Origin: Candidatus Atribacteria bacterium
GTDB lineage: Bacteria; Atribacterota; Phoenicimicrobiia; Phoenicimicrobiales; Stramentimicrobiaceae
Direction: 5' to 3'
DNA: 11,171 nucleotides
Assembly (NCBI GenBank): GCA_016934875.1
Contig: JAFGSC010000132.1
Location: 1 to 11,171, forward strand
The first letter of the stretch is position 1; every line of letters begins with the position of its first letter. Shown here one piece after another: positions 6,163 through 11,171 of the stretch. The notes beneath the pieces are model-generated. The model had not been told where the DNA came from, searched no databases, and worked only from the letters and a program-made list of their open reading frames with translations. A program made the translations under genes and the position numbers.

Positions 6163-7599
6163 TTATTTCTTCCTCAAGCTGTTTCCTGAGGACAAATAGG
6201 CATGAATTGCCCTAGCAGCAGATTTGCCATCACCAACAGCAGATATCACCGTAGCTGATCCTCTAATGATATCACCCCCTGCAAAGATTCCTTCATCAGT
6301 GGTCATTTTGGTCGTTTCATCAACCTTAAAATAGCCCCATCGGTTTACCTCTACATCTTGAGCACTTCTAGCAACAATCGGATTTGCCATCGTTCCGATC
6401 GCATCAATCACCATATCTATTTCCAAAACAAAGTTCGATCCTTCAATGGGAACCGGACTTCTTCTTCCCGACTGGTCAGGCTCACCTAGACTCATTTTAA
6501 TACATTCCATTCCAGTTACCTTCCCATCTTTATCTCCTAATATCTGAATGGGTAATGTTAAAAAGTGAAAGATGACCCCTTCTTCTTCAGCATGATGTAC
6601 TTCTTCTAACCTTGCAGGTATTTCTGTTCTTGATCGACGATAGATAATATAGGATTTTTCAGCACCTAGCCTTAATGCAGTACGGGCAGAATCCATAGCA
6701 ACATTCCCAGCTCCAATCGTTGCCGCTATTTTCCCAATATTGATTGGAGTATCATACTCTGGAAAACGGTAGGCTTTCATCAGATTGGATCGGGTTAAAA
6801 ATTCATTTGCTGAATACACATCATTCATATTTTCACCGGGAATATTCATAAAACGAGGTGCTCCGGCACCGTTTGCTAAAAAGATTGCATCAAAATCTTT
6901 TTTTAAATCATCAACTCCCTCTGTTGCACCTACAACATAATTACATATGACATGTACACCCATTTGCTCAATTTCTTTTACTTCATATTCAACAATTTCC
7001 TTCGGCAATCTAAACTCTGGTATACCGTAAACAAGAACGCCTCCTGGTTTATGCAAAGCCTCAAAAAGTGTTACATCATAGCCCATTTTGGCCAGGTCTG
7101 CTGAGCAAGTCAATCCAGCTGGGCCTGAACCTACAACTGCAACTTTTAAATTTTTCTTGTTATTCATATTGTTAGGATGTTCAGCATGAACATGGTTTTC
7201 CCTTGCCCAATCTGCTACAAAACGTTCAAGTCTTCCAATCGCAATAGGCTTCCCTTGATGATTTAGAACACATTCTCTTTGACACTGCTCTTCTTGAGGG
7301 CATACCCGACCTGTCACTGCAGGAAGGGCATCAGTATTCAAAATGGTAAAATAGGCATTTTTGAAATCTTCTTCAACAATATATTTTATAAACAATGGTA
7401 TGTTAATCTCTGCCGGACAACCTCTCATACATGTCGGATTCTTGCATTGCAAACATCTTTGCGCCTCCCTGATAGCCTCTTCTCTGGTATAGCCCAAGGG
7501 AACTTCTTTAAAATTATGAATTCTAACATCAGGAGACTGTTCTTTCATGGGGACTTGCTCCAGTCTTATTCTATCTTTTAAAGGTAACATTTCAGCCAT
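6163..7599 (-). CDS. nfnB: NADH-dependent ferredoxin:NADP+ oxidoreductase, large subunit
   Basis: A 478-residue flavoprotein of the GltD-like family. An N-terminal iron-sulfur domain carries Cys49, 52, 57 and 61, then Cys100, 106 and 110, the pattern that binds two [4Fe-4S] clusters. Then come the FAD motif GSGPAG (157-162), PGGVLVYGIPEFRLPK (185-200), the nucleotide-binding motif GAGNVAMD (296-303) with YRRSRTEIPAR (320-330), and the closing FAD motif AGGD (440-443). With NfnA it couples NADH and reduced ferredoxin oxidation to reduction of two NADP+, reversibly, by flavin-based electron bifurcation. Its ATG overlaps the nfnA stop by one base (TAATG), with AAGGAG (7607-7612) 7 bases upstream inside nfnA, so the two should be made in equal amounts. 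Similar proteins are often annotated as glutamate synthase small subunit, but no large glutamate synthase gene is here and the direct nfnA partner argues for Nfn. Confidence 0.93.
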   Translation of the reverse strand: MAEMLPLKDRIRLEQVPMKEQSPDVRIHNFKEVPLGYTREEAIREAQRCLQCKNPTCMRGCPAEINIPLFIKYIVEEDFKNAYFTILNTDALPAVTGRVCPQEEQCQRECVLNHQGKPIAIGRLERFVADWARENHVHAEHPNNMNNKKNLKVAVVGSGPAGLTCSADLAKMGYDVTLFEALHKPGGVLVYGIPEFRLPKEIVEYEVKEIEQMGVHVICNYVVGATEGVDDLKKDFDAIFLANGAGAPRFMNIPGENMNDVYSANEFLTRSNLMKAYRFPEYDTPINIGKIAATIGAGNVAMDSARTALRLGAEKSYIIYRRSRTEIPARLEEVHHAEEEGVIFHFLTLPIQILGDKDGKVTGMECIKMSLGEPDQSGRRSPVPIEGSNFVLEIDMVIDAIGTMANPIVARSAQDVEVNRWGYFKVDETTKMTTDEGIFAGGDIIRGSATVISAVGDGKSAARAIHAYLSSGNSLRKK

Positions 7600-8450
7600 T
7601 ATACTTCTCCTTGACCTTGCCTTTTTATATGGTTTTCATAGTATTGCAAAGATCTTTCCTCTGCTTTTCTATATCGATTCATCCGATTCATAAATTCATC
7701 CCAATCAACGAGCTGGGCATCAAATTCGGGTCCATCAGTACATACCATTTTGGTTTCTCCACCAATTGATACACGACATGAGCCGCACATTCCTGTCCCA
7801 TCAACCATGATTGCATTTAAACTAACAATAGTATCAACCGGATAAGACTTGGTTACACTCGCAGTTACTTTCATCATGATAGGAGGTCCAATTGCCCAAA
7901 TCTTTTTAATGGTATGGTCATGATCGAGTTTTTCTTTCAAAATATTAGTAACAAAGCCTTTTTTACCATAACTTCCATCATCCGTGGTAACAATTAACTC
8001 GTCCGACACTTCCTTCAACTCTTTTTCCATAATAATCAATTCTTTTGTTCTAGCCCCTATAATTGTGATCACCTTATTCCCAGCTTGCTTTAAATTACGA
8101 GCGATGGGATGAATACAGGCAATGCCTGTACCTCCTCCAACTAATACGACGGTTCCAAAAAAATCTATATCGGATTTTTTCCCCAAAGGTCCAATGACAG
8201 AATATAAGTAATCCCCTTCATTAAAAAAAGACAGCTCTTTTGTCGTCTTGCCAGCTACCTGGAAAACAATGTCAATATAACCTTTTTCTCGATCATAATC
8301 AGCCACTGTAAGGGGTATCCTCTCGCCTTTCTCCTTCGTCATTAAAATAATAAATTGGCCAGGTTGAACAGCCCTTGCTATTTCAGGTACTTCAATCCAA
8401 AGTGCATGAATGTTTTGGTACAACGTCTCCTTTTTAATAATTTTGTACAT
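7599..8450 (-). CDS. nfnA: NADH-dependent ferredoxin:NADP+ oxidoreductase, small subunit
   Basis: A 283-residue flavoprotein of the ferredoxin-NADP reductase/PyrK superfamily. The FAD-binding barrel includes PGQFIIL (30-36) and ERIPLTVAD (43-51), GPLGKK lies at 87-92, and the NAD-binding half begins with VGGGTGIAC (104-112). The C-terminal segment DGTGMCGSC (217-225) plus Cys237 gives Asp217, Cys222, Cys225 and Cys237, which fits the unusual three-Cys/one-Asp [2Fe-2S] site I recall for NfnA of Thermotoga. ATG at 8450 gives the usual MYKIIKKE start and has GAGG (8460-8463) 9 bases upstream; a TTG at 8463-8465 overlaps that site and is unlikely. The gene begins 18 bases after the acetate-kinase gene stop and its end overlaps the nfnB start. 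PyrK of pyrimidine synthesis and sulfide dehydrogenase subunits are related, but the nfnB partner decides the call. Confidence 0.93.
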   Translation of the reverse strand: MYKIIKKETLYQNIHALWIEVPEIARAVQPGQFIILMTKEKGERIPLTVADYDREKGYIDIVFQVAGKTTKELSFFNEGDYLYSVIGPLGKKSDIDFFGTVVLVGGGTGIACIHPIARNLKQAGNKVITIIGARTKELIIMEKELKEVSDELIVTTDDGSYGKKGFVTNILKEKLDHDHTIKKIWAIGPPIMMKVTASVTKSYPVDTIVSLNAIMVDGTGMCGSCRVSIGGETKMVCTDGPEFDAQLVDWDEFMNRMNRYRKAEERSLQYYENHIKRQGQGEV

Positions 8451-8468
8451 CCTTGCTTTCCTCAACTT

Positions 8469-9683
8469 TCAAATATTATTCTTCATATGATTACAAATTT
8501 CTAATGTGTCTCTTGCTATCATCAATTCTTCATTTGTAGTAACAACAAGAACCTTAACTTTTGAATTATCCTTACTAATAATCGAAGTTTTTCCTTTGAT
8601 ATTATTTTTCAACTCATCAATTTCTATACCAAAAAAGCTTAATTCTGCACATATTTTTTTTCTGAGTCTAGGTGAATTCTCTCCAATGCCTGCTGTGAAA
8701 ACTAAGGCATCCAATCCATTCATAGCCGCAGTGTACGCTCCAATAAATTTCTTAATACCATAATATAACACATCTAATGTTCTCCTTGCTTTCTCGTCTC
8801 CTTCTTCTGCTTTGATCTCTAAGTCGCGTTTATCACTGGAAATTCCTTCTGACAATCCTATAAAACCACTTTTCTTATATAAAATATCATTCATTTCTTC
8901 ATAACTAAGGTTCTCTTTTTTCATCAAGAAAGGAATAACTGCAGGATCAATATCACCACACCGAGTACCCATAATGACTCCCGATATTGTTCCAAAACCC
9001 AGACTGGTATCAACGGATATACCATCCTTGATTGCCGTAATACTTGACCCATTTCCTAAATGACAAGTAATCACTTTTAATTCATTCAAATTCCTTCCCA
9101 ATATCTCGGCAGCCTTTAGAGCAACATACTTATGAGATGTTCCATGAAATCCATAGCGCCTTACCCTATATTTTTCATAATATTGATAAGGCAATCCATA
9201 AAGATAGGCATATTCCGGAATCGTCTGATGAAAAGCTGTATCAAAAACACAAACTTGGGGAGCTTTTGGTAGTAATTCTTGGCATACTTTTATACCCAAT
9301 ATATTTGGAGGATTATGCAGTGGAGCCAATTCTGTATACTCTTCCAAAATTTTAAGCACATCATCATTAAATAAAACGGAACCTGAATATTTTTCGCCTC
9401 CATGAACGACTCGATGACCTATGGCTGATATTTCGGAAATATCCTCAATAACTCCGAACTTTTTATCTAATAATGCATCGATGACCAATTCGATTCCTTT
9501 TCGGTGGTCTGGAATATCCACTTCCTTTCTCATGGGTTCTTTCCCGGTTGGATAATGATTCATCAAAGAATCATGGATCCCTATTCTTTCCACCAAACCT
9601 TTGGCCAACAAAGATTCATTGTCCATATCAAAAAGACGATATTTAATCGAAGAACTTCCGCTATTCACGACCAATACTTTCAT
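8469..9683 (-). CDS. ackA: Acetate kinase family (acetate or propionate kinase)
   Basis: A 404-residue ASKHA-fold acyl kinase of normal length that makes ATP and a free acid from an acyl phosphate. All residues known to matter in the Methanosarcina thermophila enzyme are at matching positions: Asn7, Ser10 and Ser12 (NSGSSSIK), Arg91 (GHRVVHGG), His123 (LHNPPN), Asp148 (FDTAFHQ), His180 (GFHGTSH), Arg241 (MGTRCGD) and the C-terminal Glu in TNEELMIARD (383-392). The acyl pocket residues Val93, Leu122 and Phe179 are kept, but the loop that reads TPLEG in many acetate kinases is GTISG here (231-235), so the pocket Pro232 is Thr. ATG start, with GGGAGG (9695-9700) 11 bases upstream, 45 bases after korC. 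In this operon the natural substrate could be propionyl phosphate, acetyl phosphate or both; sequence alone does not decide. No phosphotransacylase gene is present in the window. Confidence 0.93.
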   Translation of the reverse strand: MKVLVVNSGSSSIKYRLFDMDNESLLAKGLVERIGIHDSLMNHYPTGKEPMRKEVDIPDHRKGIELVIDALLDKKFGVIEDISEISAIGHRVVHGGEKYSGSVLFNDDVLKILEEYTELAPLHNPPNILGIKVCQELLPKAPQVCVFDTAFHQTIPEYAYLYGLPYQYYEKYRVRRYGFHGTSHKYVALKAAEILGRNLNELKVITCHLGNGSSITAIKDGISVDTSLGFGTISGVIMGTRCGDIDPAVIPFLMKKENLSYEEMNDILYKKSGFIGLSEGISSDKRDLEIKAEEGDEKARRTLDVLYYGIKKFIGAYTAAMNGLDALVFTAGIGENSPRLRKKICAELSFFGIEIDELKNNIKGKTSIISKDNSKVKVLVVTTNEELMIARDTLEICNHMKNNI

Positions 9684-9728
9684 AATTTTTCATACCTCCC
9701 CCCAATTTATAATTCATAACGCTACTTT

Positions 9729-10280
9729 TTACTTTTGTATTTTCTCACCTATAGCAAAGCCATAGTCCAATGCTCTTTGGTCCAATTCTCTAAATCTTTC
9801 CGGTATTCTTTTATGTAATGCATTTTCAACAGCTTCTCTAGATACGACTTTTGATAATTGAACAACGATACCTAAAGATAAAATATTCGTAACAAGTTGA
9901 TTGCCAATCACTTGAATCGCATCTTTGGTAATAGGGTATTGATATGACTTTCCGGAAAACTTGGGTATTTTTGAAACATTTGTTGAGTCTACAAGTAATA
10001 TGCCGTCTTTTTTAACATTTTTAATATATGTATCGCAAGCTTTTTGGGTTAAAGCTAAGAGTATATCCATGTTTAATACTTTAGGATAATCAATTTTTTC
10101 ATTACTAATCACTATCTCCGATCGACTTGCGCCTCCCCTGGCTTCCGGTCCATAAGATTGCGTTTGAACAACTTCAAGACCACTATAAATACCAGCTGCT
10201 TCTGCCAGAATAATTCCAGCTAAAATTAAACCTTGTCCCCCTGAACCGCTTAAACAAATCTCTACTCTATATTCACTCAT
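9729..10280 (-). CDS. korC: 2-Oxoacid:ferredoxin oxidoreductase gamma subunit
   Basis: A 183-residue gamma-domain protein of the 2-oxoacid:ferredoxin oxidoreductase family. The N-terminal GSGGQGLILAG (12-22) and QSYGPEARGG (41-50) are the typical conserved motifs of this subunit. It pairs with KorA and KorB in the enzyme that decarboxylates a 2-oxoacid to its acyl-CoA while reducing ferredoxin. I place the start at ATG 10280, 5 bases after AAGGAGG (10286-10292). A second ATG directly before it (10281-10283) is only 2 bases from the site, and a TTG at 10299-10301 lies upstream of it. With the chosen start the gene overlaps korB by 8 bases (ATGAGTGA), a translational-coupling arrangement. Related gamma subunits serve indolepyruvate, pyruvate and branched-chain oxoacid enzymes; the neighbourhood favours 2-oxoglutarate. 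Confidence 0.92.
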   Translation of the reverse strand: MSEYRVEICLSGSGGQGLILAGIILAEAAGIYSGLEVVQTQSYGPEARGGASRSEIVISNEKIDYPKVLNMDILLALTQKACDTYIKNVKKDGILLVDSTNVSKIPKFSGKSYQYPITKDAIQVIGNQLVTNILSLGIVVQLSKVVSREAVENALHKRIPERFRELDQRALDYGFAIGEKIQK

Positions 10281-10292
10281 CATTTCCTCCTT
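10273..10292 (-). promoter_or_regulatory. korB/korC coupling junction with strong ribosome binding site
   Basis: AAGGAGG at 10286-10292 is followed by two tandem ATG codons (10281-10283 and 10278-10280) and the korB stop TGA at 10273-10275. The second ATG has the better spacing (5 bases) and leaves ATGAGTGA shared by the two genes. Ribosomes ending korB could restart on korC here, keeping the subunits in ratio. Confidence 0.75.
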
Positions 10293-11103
10293 GTTGGGCA
10301 ATAGCGCAAACTTCCTGATATTTTTCGGTGTATTCCGGTATGTTGATATCTAAAAATTCACCCATCGGTATTTTATCCTTCCTTTCCTCAGGAGACAAAT
10401 TTTCCCATGTTTTCTTGGGTATAGATATACTCTGTATCCATTCTAACATTTTAACAGCAGTCCTTAACTGATTCATTTTTCCATAAGAAATGGGGCAATC
10501 TGAAATCATTTCCACTACCGAGAATCCTTTCTTAAGTAAAGCCTTTTTAAAAAAACGTACAGCTTGATTTACATTGAAAATATTACCCCTGGCAACATAA
10601 GATGCCCCCGCGCTAGCAGCCAATGCCGATATGTCGAAATTTTGATCAATATTTCCATAAGGAGCCGTAGATCCATATTTCCCAGTAGGGGTAAGGGGAG
10701 AATATTGTCCTCCTGTCATTCCATAAATCATATTATTGATAATGATTGCAGTAATATCGATATTGCGACGAGCGGCATGGATAAAGTGATTACCTCCAAT
10801 TGCGGTACAATCACCATCACCCATGACTGTGATGACCTTTAGTCTTGGATTGGCCATTTTGATGCCTGTTGCAAAAGCCAATGCCCGACCATGCGTCGTA
10901 TTCATGGTGTTGAAATCTACATATCCAGTAATTCTGCTTGAACAACCAATGCCTGATACCATGACAATTTCATCTTTATTCCACCCCAGATCATGAATCG
11001 CTCTAATCAGAGCTCCCAATACAATACCATTTCCACAGCCCGGACACCAGATGTTCGGGAACATCTCTTTACGAAGGTATTGATCGATTACATTATCCAT
11101 CAT
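10273..11103 (-). CDS. korB: 2-Oxoacid:ferredoxin oxidoreductase beta subunit (thiamine-diphosphate binding)
   Basis: A 276-residue beta subunit that carries thiamine diphosphate and a [4Fe-4S] cluster. The cluster ligands are probably Cys20 and Cys23 (WCPGCG), Cys54 (GIGCSS) and Cys203 (SDCPISYG). HGRALAFATGIKMANP (71-86) and the TPP/Mg motif GDGDC (95-99) followed by INN (122-124) are clear. In the pathway it would oxidise 2-oxoglutarate to succinyl-CoA and CO2 and pass electrons to ferredoxin. Length and motif order fit KorB rather than the longer pyruvate enzyme chains. ATG at 11103 is preferred over the next ATG because GAGGAGG (11111-11117) is 7 bases from it. The start overlaps the korA stop by 4 bases (ATGA) and its own stop lies inside korC, so all three subunits look translationally coupled. 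Oxoacid specificity is inferred from context, not from a diagnostic residue. Confidence 0.94.
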   Translation of the reverse strand: MMDNVIDQYLRKEMFPNIWCPGCGNGIVLGALIRAIHDLGWNKDEIVMVSGIGCSSRITGYVDFNTMNTTHGRALAFATGIKMANPRLKVITVMGDGDCTAIGGNHFIHAARRNIDITAIIINNMIYGMTGGQYSPLTPTGKYGSTAPYGNIDQNFDISALAASAGASYVARGNIFNVNQAVRFFKKALLKKGFSVVEMISDCPISYGKMNQLRTAVKMLEWIQSISIPKKTWENLSPEERKDKIPMGEFLDINIPEYTEKYQEVCAIAQQGGNDE

Positions 11104-11171
11104 GCTATTTCCTCCTCAATACTCTCAAGTATTTCAATAGGATTAATCAATTCTCCATCAACACGATTATA
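11100..11171 (-). CDS. korA: 2-Oxoacid:ferredoxin oxidoreductase alpha subunit, last 23 codons
   Basis: Partial gene that enters at the right edge. The visible frame reads YNRVDGELINPIEI and ends in an acidic run before TGA at 11100-11102. The segment RVDGELI close to the C-terminus is typical of KorA alpha subunits, and the reading frame ends in a 4-base ATGA overlap with korB, as is common for this gene pair. The end of this gene also carries the GAGGAGG ribosome binding site of korB within its glutamate codons. KorA would supply the pyrimidine-binding part of the thiamine enzyme. The short length limits the evidence to the C-terminal motif and the position; whether a ferredoxin-like korD precedes it cannot be seen. 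Confidence 0.8.
   Translation of the reverse strand, partial: YNRVDGELINPIEILESIEEEIA

Noticed and set aside
6163..7599. Glutamate synthase small subunit (gltD)
   Set aside because: There is no large glutamate synthase gene next to it, while an nfnA gene overlaps its start; the adjacent glutamate dehydrogenase made the gltD reading tempting, but the pair fits NfnAB better.
7599..8450. PyrK (dihydroorotate dehydrogenase electron-transfer subunit)
   Set aside because: Same superfamily and iron-sulfur pattern, but no pyrimidine gene is nearby and the one-base overlap with nfnB indicates NfnA.
8463..8465. TTG as start of nfnA, adding five residues
   Set aside because: It overlaps the GAGG site that best serves the ATG at 8450, and the ATG start gives the usual family N-terminus.

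Overview
The window is a single, tightly packed block of genes, all on the minus strand, so transcription runs from the right edge to the left edge. The DNA is clearly AT-rich, the Shine-Dalgarno sites are strong (AAGGAGG type), and the enzymes are of strictly anaerobic, ferredoxin-based kinds. Together these point to a low-GC Gram-positive anaerobe (Clostridia or a relative) that ferments amino acids. No RNA genes, mobile elements, CRISPR arrays or integration scars were seen. The longest gap between genes is 103 bases (240-342). No convincing promoter or terminator was found, so the operon probably starts to the right of the window and continues to the left of it.

Layout in order of transcription. 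(1) 11171-9729: the end of korA, then korB and korC, a 2-oxoacid:ferredoxin oxidoreductase, with stop/start overlaps. (2) 9683-8469: an acetate-kinase family enzyme. (3) 8450-6163: nfnA and nfnB, the NADH-dependent ferredoxin:NADP oxidoreductase (electron-bifurcating transhydrogenase). (4) 6136-4826: glutamate dehydrogenase. (5) 4749-3904: an unfamiliar protein joining an N-terminal P-loop NTPase-like domain to a C-terminal Asp23/Gls24-like domain. (6) 3845-343: the methylmalonyl-CoA module, made of mutase catalytic subunit, mutase B12-binding subunit, the MeaB GTPase chaperone and methylmalonyl-CoA epimerase. (7) 239-1: the first 79 codons of a biotin-dependent carboxyltransferase, most likely the methylmalonyl-CoA decarboxylase alpha subunit (mmdA).

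Read together, the genes spell out a nearly complete route from glutamate to propionate. Glutamate dehydrogenase gives 2-oxoglutarate; KorABC gives succinyl-CoA, CO2 and reduced ferredoxin; the B12-dependent mutase and epimerase give (S)-methylmalonyl-CoA; decarboxylation, probably Na+-pumping, gives propionyl-CoA; and an acyl-phosphate kinase can make ATP from the acyl phosphate. NfnAB would connect the ferredoxin and NAD(P)H pools that the two oxidations fill. The individual families are recognised with high confidence. The assembled pathway, and its direction, are inferred from gene content and order. The least explained gene is the P-loop/Asp23 fusion in the middle of the operon.
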